NCBI RefSeq assembly: GCF_018130615.1
Contig: NZ_JAFCKB010000003.1
Location: 62,001 to 126,000, forward strand
Direction: 5' to 3'
Origin: Bradyrhizobium manausense
GTDB taxonomy: Bacteria; Pseudomonadota; Alphaproteobacteria; Rhizobiales; Xanthobacteraceae
Length of the DNA: 64,000 nt
In this document: one piece after another, positions 42,618-50,058 of the stretch
How the letters are laid out: every line of letters starts with the position of its first letter
Numbering within the stretch: the first letter of the stretch is position 1
Translations under genes and position numbers: made by a program
The notes under the pieces: model-generated
What the model saw: the letters and a program-made list of their open reading frames with translations, nothing else
The model's database searches: none
What the model was told of the DNA's origin: nothing

Positions 42618-43814
42618 ATGAGCGGGCCGCTCGAAGGACTGAAGGTCCTGGACATCGCGACCATCGTCGCTGCGCCTTTCGCGGCGACGCTGCTGGCCGA
42701 CTACGGCGCCGACGTGCTCAAGATCGAGATGCCGGGGCAGGGCGACGGCGTGCGGGCCTTTCCGCCGTTCAAGGACGGCAAGCCGCTGTGGTGGAAGAGC
42801 GTGAACCGCAACAAGAAGTTCGCAACGCTCGATCTGCGCAAGCCGGAAGGCGTCGCGCTGTTCAAGCGGATGCTGCCGCAGTTCGATGTTCTGATCGAGA
42901 ATTTCCGCCCCGGCACGCTCGACCGCTGGGGGCTCTCGAAGGAGGTGCTGTGGCAGATCCAGCCGCGCTTCGTCATCCTGCGTGCGACCGCGTTCGGACA
43001 GGACGGGCCCTATCGCGACAGGCCGGGCTTCGCGCGGATTTTCGAGGCGATGGGCGGGCTTACCTACATCACCGGCGAGGCCGACGGTCAGCCGATGCAT
43101 CCCGGCTATCCCATGGGTGATGCGATCGGCGGTCTGTTCGGCGCGGTCGGTGCGCTTGCGGCCTTGTGGAAGCGGGCGAAGGATCCCGACGCGCCGGGCG
43201 AGGAGATCGATCTCGCGCTGACCGAGGCGGTGTTCAGGCTGCTCGACGTGCTGCCCATCGAGTTCGACCAGCTGGGGGAGGTGCGTAGCCGCATCGGAAA
43301 CGGCAACGCCTATTCCGCTCCGGCGGCGGTCTACCGGACCCGCGATGATCGCTGGGTCACGCTGGCGGGATCGACCAATGCGCTGTTTGCCGCGAACTGC
43401 CGGGCAATTGGCCGAGCTGACCTGATCGAGGATCCCCGCTTTTCCAACAACGCGCGCCGCGTCGAACATTCGGCGGAGCTGAACGCGATCTTCTCGCAAT
43501 GGTGCGGCGGCCATACGCTCGACGATGTGCTAGCCGCCTTTGCGGCCGAGGAGGGCACGCTGGCGCCGATCTACGCGATCGATCAGATCGCCGCCGATCC
43601 GCAGTCCCTGGCGCGTGAGATGATCACCCGTGTTCCCGACAAGGATTTCGGCTCGGTTGCAATGTCGAATGTCGTGCCGCGCTTCGCGGTCGACCGCGCG
43701 CAGTTGAAGACGTCCGCCGGCGACATCGGCGAGGACAATCGCGAGATCTACCAGCGCTGGCTCGGACTTTCGGATGACGAACTAAGCCTGCTGCAACAGC
43801 TGAAGGTCATCTAG
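42618..43814 (+). CDS. Class III CoA transferase (CaiB/BaiF family), last gene of the catabolic operon
   Basis: The 398-residue protein has the N-terminal LKVLDIATIVAAPFAATLLADYGADVLKIE, the VNRNKKFATLDLRKPEG strand and the catalytic aspartate in GYPMGDAIGGLFGA. Such enzymes move CoA between carboxylates, for example from succinyl-CoA to the substrate. It gives the pathway a second possible way of CoA activation besides the ADP-forming synthetase. GAGGAAGTGAA precedes the ATG. Confidence 0.92.
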   Translation: MSGPLEGLKVLDIATIVAAPFAATLLADYGADVLKIEMPGQGDGVRAFPPFKDGKPLWWKSVNRNKKFATLDLRKPEGVALFKRMLPQFDVLIENFRPGTLDRWGLSKEVLWQIQPRFVILRATAFGQDGPYRDRPGFARIFEAMGGLTYITGEADGQPMHPGYPMGDAIGGLFGAVGALAALWKRAKDPDAPGEEIDLALTEAVFRLLDVLPIEFDQLGEVRSRIGNGNAYSAPAAVYRTRDDRWVTLAGSTNALFAANCRAIGRADLIEDPRFSNNARRVEHSAELNAIFSQWCGGHTLDDVLAAFAAEEGTLAPIYAIDQIAADPQSLAREMITRVPDKDFGSVAMSNVVPRFAVDRAQLKTSAGDIGEDNREIYQRWLGLSDDELSLLQQLKVI

Positions 43815-44051
43815 CGGTCGGCGCTCGACGACGCATCGGTCCTTCGCGGGCTCTATTGCGACTTGCTGAACACCGACAGGATTTGAAGCAGTTGCTTGTG
43901 TCCGCCGGCGCCGACCTTCCTGATCAGGCGCTGCTCATGCTTCGACGGCACCAATCGCAAGGCCGGCCGGCCGCCGGTCATGCGGATGCCATCGCATTCG
44001 CAGCCCGGCAGCGGGAGGCTTTATTTGGCGAGGATGGCAGCTGCTATGTCG
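43815..44051. other. Gap after the catabolic operon with one doubtful small minus-strand ORF
   Basis: On the minus strand a frame is open from 44020 to a stop at 43853-43855; from an ATG at 43981 it encodes 42 residues (MTGGRPALRLVPSKHEQRL... ending LLQILSVFSKSQ). The end looks protein-like (amphipathic helix), but there is no clear ribosome binding site, and I recognise no family. It may be a gene remnant. No terminator was identified for the catabolic operon. Confidence 0.3.
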
Positions 44052-44516
44052 TCACTGGATCGGAGTGATCAGCTCTCCGCTCAAGGTGCATTCGATGAAG
44101 ATGGTGCTGTTCGTGCTCGTGTAGGCCTCTACATACGGATATCTCGACGGGCCCATCAGGAACTCCGGGTCGACATCGACGGTTGTGAAATAAGAGCCGC
44201 CTACAGGGCCCGGCGTGTTGAGCGTCAGTTGCACGTAGCGTCCGAGCGTTGCACCGTTTGTCGTTGCCGAAACCTGCAGGTTCGAGACGTACACGGGCAC
44301 CGTGGTCGTGAACCTGCACGTCGCCCTATGAACCAGTGTCAGCTTGTCCGACGGCAATTGAGAGAAGAGGACCTGGCAGTATGTTGTAGCGAAACAGGAA
44401 TGAGAGATGGTCTCGTCGTAGTGCGTTCCGTACAAGGTCTGCGTTGCCGGTGCTTGTGTTGCGATGACGAGCGAGCTGGCGATGATTGCGAGCTTAGCCG
44501 TGCGTGCAGAATGCAT
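44052..44516 (-). CDS. Exported hypothetical protein, 154 aa
   Basis: A signal peptide of about 25 residues (AKLAIIASSLVIATQAPATQ) precedes a mature domain rich in Thr, Tyr and Ser with four cysteines (SCFATTYCQVLF, ATCRF, FIECTL), probably two disulfides in a beta-sandwich. GGAGGG lies 5 bp before the ATG. Base composition is visibly less GC-rich than the flanking genes, suggesting later acquisition. No family is recognised. It lies next to the peptide secretion locus but on the other strand. Confidence 0.7.
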   Translation of the reverse strand: MHSARTAKLAIIASSLVIATQAPATQTLYGTHYDETISHSCFATTYCQVLFSQLPSDKLTLVHRATCRFTTTVPVYVSNLQVSATTNGATLGRYVQLTLNTPGPVGGSYFTTVDVDPEFLMGPSRYPYVEAYTSTNSTIFIECTLSGELITPIQ

Positions 44517-44755
44517 TTCAACCCTCCATTGAAAAAATACAAGTTTGAGAAGGAAAGAAGCAACCTGGTCGGCCCTGCTCCTCTTGCTCGCGAATTGACC
44601 AATTCGCCGGCGCGACCGAGTAGAGGCCTAATCTCGCAACGTATCATGACGCGAAGCCTTGGTAACCAGCTTGGTCCGCGATGATTGCGTCAATGATCCT
44701 TTTTCAAGCCAGATACGCTTTTGAATTCGTTGTATAATCAAGCACGCCATGGCTC

Positions 44756-44925
44756 TCAGCTTCCCGCCATCGCGTGACGGACGATGGCGATGACCTCGTC
44801 CGCTTCCGCTTCGGTGCTGTCAAAATGGGTGACGAAGCGGATGACGTCCTGCCCCCATCGTGCGAATGGCAAGCCAGTCGCAGCGAGGGCGCGCTTCTCG
44901 GTGCGGTGACCGTCAGTGGTCCCAT
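44756..44925 (-). pseudogene. C-terminal remnant of a low-specificity threonine aldolase
   Basis: The minus-strand frame ending at 44756 reads KRALAATGLPFARWGQD, then VIRFVTHFDSTEAEADEVIAIVRHAM, which corresponds to the C-terminal domain of L-threonine aldolases (RxVTSFxTTxxEVDxFI). Upstream the frame stays open but loses similarity and becomes Arg-rich; the PLP-lysine domain is absent. The region 44517-45105 otherwise holds no gene I can support. Confidence 0.6.
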
Positions 44926-45105
44926 CGAACGCATCCGTCAGGCCGACCTGAAGGCGTTGGCGTCGCGGTCGACTGATGCCTCGCATCGGCTCTCGCTTGT
45001 GCTGGGCGCGCCTTTGCCCTGCGGAGCAGGCAACTCGCGGATCGCCAACCTGCCGTCGACTGATCCCGGCGTTCTCTAACGCCATCCGAACGAAGGATCG
45101 AACGA

Positions 45106-45121
45106 GGTGACCGCCGTCACA
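45106..45121. promoter_or_regulatory. CRP-type site and promoter region of peptide gene 1
   Basis: GGTGA-CCGCCG-TCACA fits the CRP/FNR-family consensus TGTGA-N6-TCACA at 9 of 10 arm positions. Its centre is 82 bp before the ATG at 45196. Downstream follow a -10-like CATGCT at 45143-45148 running into GCTGT, a GCGGG/CCCGC hairpin at 45159-45173 and AGGAGAAGG. The same order of elements precedes both other peptide genes. Confidence 0.75.
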
Positions 45122-45195
45122 GCTTCTCCTGTTGCCTGCTGACATGCTGTCCGCGATTGCGGGATCGGCCCGCAGCGCTAACAGGAGAAGGAACG

Positions 45196-45411
45196 ATGAC
45201 GGTTTCGACCAAGCATGAGCTTGCGAATTGCGAGCTCTCGATCGACGAGCTCGAGGCCGTCGCCGGCGGCGGTCTGTGGGGTTGGATCAAGCACGAAGCG
45301 TCCGACGCCTTGCATTGGATCGAGAAGAACGCAGGCGGCGTGGCCTCGGTCATTGAGAAGGTGCTGGGCGGCCCGATCTACAACTCCCATACCCCGCACA
45401 AAATGTCCTGA
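45196..45411 (+). CDS. Double-glycine leader peptide 1 (bacteriocin-like precursor), 71 aa
   Basis: The 71-residue precursor has a leader ending in NCELSIDELEAVAGG, the ELS-x2-EL-x2-V-x-GG pattern recognised and cut by C39 peptidases. Cleavage after GG (residue 25) would release a 46-residue core beginning GLWGWIKHEASDALHWIEK, amphipathic and with tryptophans and histidines, as in membrane-active peptides. AGGAGAAGG lies 5 bp before the ATG; the frame extending to 45157 is not needed. It lies upstream of the exporter genes at 46641-52949. Confidence 0.85.
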   Translation: MTVSTKHELANCELSIDELEAVAGGGLWGWIKHEASDALHWIEKNAGGVASVIEKVLGGPIYNSHTPHKMS

Positions 45412-45445
45412 CGACCGCCCAGGTCCACCGCTTGTCCAGCCTGCT

Positions 45446-45470
45446 TTTCCCGGGCCATCGGCCCGGGAAA
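45446..45470 (+). terminator. Strong hairpin after peptide gene 1
   Basis: An 11-bp perfect stem, TTTCCCGGGCC (45446-45456) and GGCCCGGGAAA (45460-45470), closes on ATC 35 bp after the stop. No T-run follows on the plus strand, so it may act as a stabilising 3' end rather than a classical terminator; it separates the mRNA of peptide 1 from the CRP site of peptide 2. Confidence 0.55.
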
Positions 45471-45518
45471 CTATCTTGAGAGGCCGAATCCTGGCGGGAG
45501 CTCCGGCACGTGTTCCTG

Positions 45519-45534
45519 TGTGACCGACCTCACA
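45519..45534. promoter_or_regulatory. Perfect CRP-type site and promoter region of peptide gene 2
   Basis: TGTGA-CCGACC-TCACA is an exact match to the CRP consensus. Its centre is 89.5 bp before the ATG at 45616. Downstream are a -10-like TATAGCT before GTGACC at 45557-45563, a GAGGG/CCCTC hairpin at 45579-45593 and AGGAGA. The arrangement copies that of peptide genes 1 and 3, with 2 bp more between site and -10. Confidence 0.8.
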
Positions 45535-45615
45535 GCCTCGACCAACCCTCAAGTCCTATAGCTGTGACCACTGATCGAGAGGGGCGGTCCCTCCTAAGGC
45601 AAACAGGAGATGACA

Positions 45616-45804
45616 ATGACCAAGTTTGAGACGTCCGGGAACGAACGACGTGCAGTTCTGCTCGATGATGCGGCGCTGGAGAAGGTGGTGGGCGGTTCCG
45701 CCAACAACGACTTCCAGAGCTTCCTGGCGGCGCACTCGGTCGGCGGATGGACGATGCGAGACGTCTTCGCCAAGCCGGTGCTGGGGCGCTACACCCCGCA
45801 ATAG
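45616..45804 (+). CDS. Double-glycine leader peptide 2 (bacteriocin-like precursor), 62 aa
   Basis: The leader ends LLDDAALEKVVGG, again with the hydrophobic-x3-L-x2-V-x-GG spacing of C39 substrates. Cleavage after residue 27 leaves a 35-residue core starting SANNDFQSFLAAHSVGGW. The core differs from peptides 1 and 3 and lacks long hydrophobic runs. GGAGA is spaced 5 bp from ATG 45616; an ATG at 45610 overlaps the ribosome binding site and is less likely. Confidence 0.8.
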   Translation: MTKFETSGNERRAVLLDDAALEKVVGGSANNDFQSFLAAHSVGGWTMRDVFAKPVLGRYTPQ

Positions 45805-45849
45805 CCCCGAACCAGGCCAAGTAGAACGCTCGGTGACAATTTGTGCCGG

Positions 45850-45873
45850 GAGGTCATTCGTTCGGATGACCTC
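45850..45873 (+). terminator. Hairpin after peptide gene 2
   Basis: Arms GAGGTCAT (45850-45857) and ATGACCTC (45866-45873) are followed by TTCC. It lies 46 bp after the stop of peptide 2. A weak U-tract makes it a possible terminator only. Confidence 0.5.
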
Positions 45874-45972
45874 TTCCGATCCGCCACCCGGTAAGCTTCG
45901 ATGACGATGTGCCGGCGAGGCCGCGCGGCCGCGGGGCGCCTGTCCGGACATCACAGCCCGCGATAAATCCCC

Positions 45973-46500
45973 TCAAAGTCGAGAGCGAATAGAACTCAAA
46001 ATTCCGGTCGTCGCGTCGACGACTTGCAAAGCCTGCTGAGCCTTGGCCAAGGCGAGAGGCGACCTCGCGCATTGATCGGGCAGCTGGGCGATCTTCTTAC
46101 GTTGGCTGGTCAGAATATTGGTCGACTGCTCGACGGCAAATTTCACCACATCGCGGGTCGGGTCATTCTCGCTGACATTGGTCAGCTCTTTCTCGATCGT
46201 GATCAGATATTCGAAACTGGACAGCTCTTGAGAAATCTCGACAAGATTCTGGATCGTGGACTTGACGCAATCCGCGTCGACCGCGGAGATGTCGGGCCTC
46301 TTCGAGGTTTGCACGAGATCGCCCATCAGGCCCGCGAACATCGGCCTGAGGTCCTCGACCTTCTTCAGGTCCGCCTGGCTCAGGACGCCTGCCAGACACA
46401 CATTCGTGGCGACCAGCACTCCAAGGCATGGCCACGCCAGCCGAGCGGTCAAGGCGCGGGCCATTGCAACAGGCGTGATGCGATCCGCTTGCCAATTCAT
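45973..46500 (-). CDS. Exported helical hypothetical protein, 175 aa, beside the exporter operon
   Basis: The N-terminus has a signal peptide (ARLAWPCLGVLVATNVCLAG). The mature part of about 140 residues is predicted all-helical, with two cysteines (VDADCVKSTI, LPDQCARSP) that could pair. No family is recognised. It starts 140 bp from, and reads away from, the HlyD-type gene, so the two share a promoter region. Accessory or self-protection functions for the secreted peptides are possible but without direct evidence. An internal ATG at 46464 would give a shorter signal peptide. Confidence 0.7.
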   Translation of the reverse strand: MNWQADRITPVAMARALTARLAWPCLGVLVATNVCLAGVLSQADLKKVEDLRPMFAGLMGDLVQTSKRPDISAVDADCVKSTIQNLVEISQELSSFEYLITIEKELTNVSENDPTRDVVKFAVEQSTNILTSQRKKIAQLPDQCARSPLALAKAQQALQVVDATTGILSSIRSRL

Positions 46501-46640
46501 CTGATGCGTCCGATGCCCACTGTCTCGACAAATGCAGTTCTCGTAGTAAGCTTAGCTCCGCTCACAATTTCGCTCAATCCCATTCTCGGCGTCGTGCGTG
46601 TGGGCGTTGGCGCCGCAAATGTTTTGCGAGGGAGCGCGGC

Positions 46641-47906
46641 GTGACCGATGGCACCGACAAAATCTTCCGCGCCAGCGCGCTGCAGCGTGCGGCCTCGCCG
46701 GAGGAGCTTGATCATCTCGTTGCGATCACCAAGCCGGCCGATTGGATCCTCGCTGCGATCGTGACGATCGCGCTGGTCGCCGCGCTCATCTGGGGCATTT
46801 ACGGCCGGATCCCGTCGCGCGTGTCGGGGCAGGGAATTCTGGTCGGCAGCGGGCGCGTCGTCGATGCGGTGTCGGCCGCCGAAGGCCGGCTGGCGTCGCT
46901 CAGCGTCTCCGTCGGTGACCATGTCGAGCGCGGGCAGGTCATCGCCCAGATCTCGCAGACCGAGATCGAGCAGAAATACGTCAACGCCGTCGAAACCTAC
47001 AAGGAGCGTCAGCGCGAGCACGACGACATGGCCGCGAAAGTCTCGGCCGAGCTTGCCGTCAAGGCTTCCAACTTCGACAAGCTCGAAGCCGCCTTCAACA
47101 AGGTCATCGAGGCGACCGGCCAGCGCGTTCAGGCCCTCGATGTCGACGTGAAGAATCTCGAACAGCTGATGGCCAAGGGCCTGACGACGCGGAAGACGCT
47201 CGAGGATCGCCGCCTCGAATTGACCGAGGCGCAGCAGCGTCGCACGGATTCGCAGAACGAGATCCTCAAGCTTCACGCACAGAAGACCGATCTCGAAACC
47301 CAGCGCGAGCGCGAATTGCAGCAGGCCGAATTCGCCTCGAACAATGCGCGGCGCGAGATGCAGGCGCTGGCGGGAACGCTGGGGCGCAATTCGCAGGTGC
47401 TCAGCCCGATCGCGGGACGGGTGCTGGAAATCAAGACATCGTCCGGCTCGGTTCTCGCCGTGGGCACGCCGGTCGTCCTCATCGAGGACGAGGGCGCACG
47501 GCTCGAAGCGGTCGTCTACATCCCCGCCGAGCAGGGCAAGAGCGTCAAGCCGGGCTACCAGGTGCGCGTCGCCCCCAGCACGGTCAAGCGCGAGGAGTTC
47601 GGCACCATGATCGGTGTGGTCTCGAGCGTCTCCGAATTTCCCGTGACGCCGCAGGGCATGACCGCCGTGCTGCACAATGACCAGCTCGTGAAAGTGTTTT
47701 CCCATGACGGCGCGCCCTATGCGGTGGCGGTGTCGCTGGACCAAGATCCATCGACCGCCAGCGGCTATCGCTGGGCAGTGGGGAAGGGGCCGCAGGTTCA
47801 TCTCACCAGCGGCACGCTGGCGCAGGCCGAGATCACCACGCGAAGCCGGCGCCCGATCGATCTGGTTGTCCCCCTGCTGCGGAAGTGGACGGGGATCGAT
47901 GGATAG
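46641..47906 (+). CDS. HlyD-family periplasmic adaptor of an NHLP-type peptide export system
   Basis: The 421-residue protein has a cytoplasmic start, one membrane anchor (ADWILAAIVTIALVAALIWGIYG, residues about 34-56), a lipoyl/barrel-sandwich half (AAEGRLASLSVSVGDHVERGQVIAQI), a long coiled coil (about 110-240) and the second half (LSPIAGRVLEIKTSSGSVLAVGTPVVLIED). This matches the NHLP bacteriocin-system secretion protein class. It would bridge the ABC exporters to the outer membrane; no TolC-like gene is in the window. Start is GTG behind GAGGGAG. Its end overlaps the next gene by 8 bp. Confidence 0.9.
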   Translation: MTDGTDKIFRASALQRAASPEELDHLVAITKPADWILAAIVTIALVAALIWGIYGRIPSRVSGQGILVGSGRVVDAVSAAEGRLASLSVSVGDHVERGQVIAQISQTEIEQKYVNAVETYKERQREHDDMAAKVSAELAVKASNFDKLEAAFNKVIEATGQRVQALDVDVKNLEQLMAKGLTTRKTLEDRRLELTEAQQRRTDSQNEILKLHAQKTDLETQRERELQQAEFASNNARREMQALAGTLGRNSQVLSPIAGRVLEIKTSSGSVLAVGTPVVLIEDEGARLEAVVYIPAEQGKSVKPGYQVRVAPSTVKREEFGTMIGVVSSVSEFPVTPQGMTAVLHNDQLVKVFSHDGAPYAVAVSLDQDPSTASGYRWAVGKGPQVHLTSGTLAQAEITTRSRRPIDLVVPLLRKWTGIDG

Positions 47907-50058
47907 TCCTGGTTCGACGACCGCAGGCATCAAGCGCACGCCGACCATTTTGCAGATGGAAGCGGCCGAATGCGGCGCTGCGTGCCTTGCAATGGTGCTG
48001 GCGCATTATGGGGCGTGGGTTCCGCTCGAGCGGCTTCGCGTCGAATGCGGCGTCTCCCGCGACGGCAGCAAGGCCAGCAACGTCGTCAGGGCGGCGAAGC
48101 GTTTCGGGCTGTCGGCGAAAGGATTCCGGCTCGACCTTGCCGCGCTCGGTTCGGCGCCGACGCCTTGCATCATCCATTGGAACTTCAACCATTTCGTCGT
48201 CCTGGAAGGCATCAAGGGCAGGTCCGCCTCCATCAACGACCCCGCCTTCGGGCGTCGGCAGGTCGGCGTCGACGAGCTCGACCGAAGCTTTACCGGCGTT
48301 GTCCTCACTTTTGAACCGGCGCCCGGATTCGTACCAACCGGCGACAAGCCGGCGGGATTGCGGCTGCTGCTGCGGGAACTGCGCGGATCGAAAGCCGCTG
48401 TCGGGCTGCTGATTCTGCTCAGCTTCGTCATGGTCGTTCCCGGCCTCGTGGCCGCGAGCTTCTCGAAGATCTTCATCGACGATATTCTCATTCAGCATCT
48501 GAACGGATGGCTGCGCCCGCTGCTGATCGGCATGGCTGCAACCGCGCTGATCCGCACGATCCTGACGCTGCTGCAACAATCCCTGTTGCTGCGGTTGCAG
48601 ACAAAGCTCTCGGTCGTGATGATCAGCCGCTTTCTCTGGCGGGTGATGGCCTTGCCGATCGAGTTCTTCACCCAGCGCCACGCCGGCGACATTGCGGCGC
48701 GAGTGGGGGCCAATGATCAGATTGCGCGCCTGCTGGCGGGCGGCATTGCCGCGAACGCGCTCAGCCTCACCTCGGTGGTCTTCTTCGCCTTCGCGATGAT
48801 CGTCTACGATCACTGGTTGGCGGCGGTCTGCATCAGCTTGTCGTTGCTCAACGTTCTCACCTTGCGGCTGTCGATGCGGCGCAGGGAAGATCTCAGTCGC
48901 GGGCTCTCGCTGGAGCGCGGCAAGCTCCTGGGCGCGGTCGTCAGCATCGTCAGGTCGATCGAGACGATCAAGGCGAGCGGGCTCGAGGACGAGGCCTTCG
49001 CGCAATGGTCGGGCGTCCAGGCCAAGGTGCTGAACGCGGAGCGCGACCTGGCGTCCTCGTCGATCCTCCTCGACATGATCCCGACCCTGATCTCCGGCAT
49101 GACCATGACCGCGATCCTGATCCTCGGCGGCTTGCGGGTGATCGAAGGCTCGCTCACGCTCGGCAGCCTCGTTGCCTTCCAGGCGCTGATGGCGAGCTTT
49201 TCCGAGCCGGTGGCGACGCTGGTCAATCAGGCCGGCAGCTTCCAGTTGATCAAAGGCGCACTCGACCGCCTCGAAGATGTCTACAATTATCCGCTCGGCG
49301 ATAAGCCGCGCGCATCGGACAACGCGTTCCCTGCAAGGCTCGATGGACGTATCGAATTCAAGGACGTGCAGTTCGGCTATTCGCTGCTCGAACCGCCGCT
49401 GATCTCCGACCTCTCGATTACCGTGACCCCTGGGTCGCGCGTGGCGCTGGTCGGCGCCTCCGGCAGCGGAAAGTCCACCCTCGGCCGCCTGGTCTGCGGG
49501 CTCTACAAGCCCTGGGCCGGCGAGATCCTGATCGATGGGACGAGGCTCGAGGAAGTTCCGCCCGACATCCTCGCCAATTCGATCGCCTATGTGGATCAGG
49601 ACATCTTCCTGTTCGAGGGCACCATCCGCGACAATCTTACGCTCTGGGACCGCACGACGCCGGACATCGATCTCACCCGCGCGCTCAAGGACGGCGAGAT
49701 CCAGGACGATATCGCGATCCGAGCCGGCAATTACGATTCCTACGTCAACGAGGGCGGCACCAATTTCAGCGGCGGACAGCGCCAGCGCATCGAGATCGCC
49801 CGCGCGCTGGTCGGCCGTCCGTCCATCGTCGTGCTCGACGAGGCGACCGCGGCGCTCGACCCTGTCACGGAGAAGGCCATCGACGACAACCTCCGCCGTT
49901 GCGGTTGCACCTGCATCATCATCGCCCATCGCCTCAGCACGATCCGGGATTGCGACGAGATCGTCGTGTTACGGCAAGGCAAGGTCGCCGAGCGCGGCAC
50001 GCACGAGACCCTTCTCGCCCTGAACGGCGAATATGCCCGGCTGGTGTCGCAGGAATGA
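47899..50058 (+). CDS. Peptidase-containing ABC exporter (C39 peptidase-permease-ATPase, NHLP family)
   Basis: The 719-residue protein has three parts. The N-terminal C39 peptidase (1-150) has the catalytic residues C25 (MEAAECGAAC), H98 (WNFNHFVVLEG) and D114 (INDPAFG). Residues about 165-450 are the six-helix membrane domain. The ATPase has Walker A GASGSGKST, C-loop FSGGQRQRIE and Walker B IVVLDEATAALD. It should cut double-glycine leaders and export the cores; three such substrates are encoded at 45196, 45616 and 53287. It overlaps both operon neighbours. Confidence 0.95.
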   Translation: MDSPGSTTAGIKRTPTILQMEAAECGAACLAMVLAHYGAWVPLERLRVECGVSRDGSKASNVVRAAKRFGLSAKGFRLDLAALGSAPTPCIIHWNFNHFVVLEGIKGRSASINDPAFGRRQVGVDELDRSFTGVVLTFEPAPGFVPTGDKPAGLRLLLRELRGSKAAVGLLILLSFVMVVPGLVAASFSKIFIDDILIQHLNGWLRPLLIGMAATALIRTILTLLQQSLLLRLQTKLSVVMISRFLWRVMALPIEFFTQRHAGDIAARVGANDQIARLLAGGIAANALSLTSVVFFAFAMIVYDHWLAAVCISLSLLNVLTLRLSMRRREDLSRGLSLERGKLLGAVVSIVRSIETIKASGLEDEAFAQWSGVQAKVLNAERDLASSSILLDMIPTLISGMTMTAILILGGLRVIEGSLTLGSLVAFQALMASFSEPVATLVNQAGSFQLIKGALDRLEDVYNYPLGDKPRASDNAFPARLDGRIEFKDVQFGYSLLEPPLISDLSITVTPGSRVALVGASGSGKSTLGRLVCGLYKPWAGEILIDGTRLEEVPPDILANSIAYVDQDIFLFEGTIRDNLTLWDRTTPDIDLTRALKDGEIQDDIAIRAGNYDSYVNEGGTNFSGGQRQRIEIARALVGRPSIVVLDEATAALDPVTEKAIDDNLRRCGCTCIIIAHRLSTIRDCDEIVVLRQGKVAERGTHETLLALNGEYARLVSQE

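Noticed and set aside
45157-45195. Extending peptide 1 upstream by 13 codons
   Set aside because: This part lies over the 5'-UTR hairpin and ribosome binding site; the AGGAGAAGG is placed for ATG 45196, and the leader then matches peptide 3 in length.
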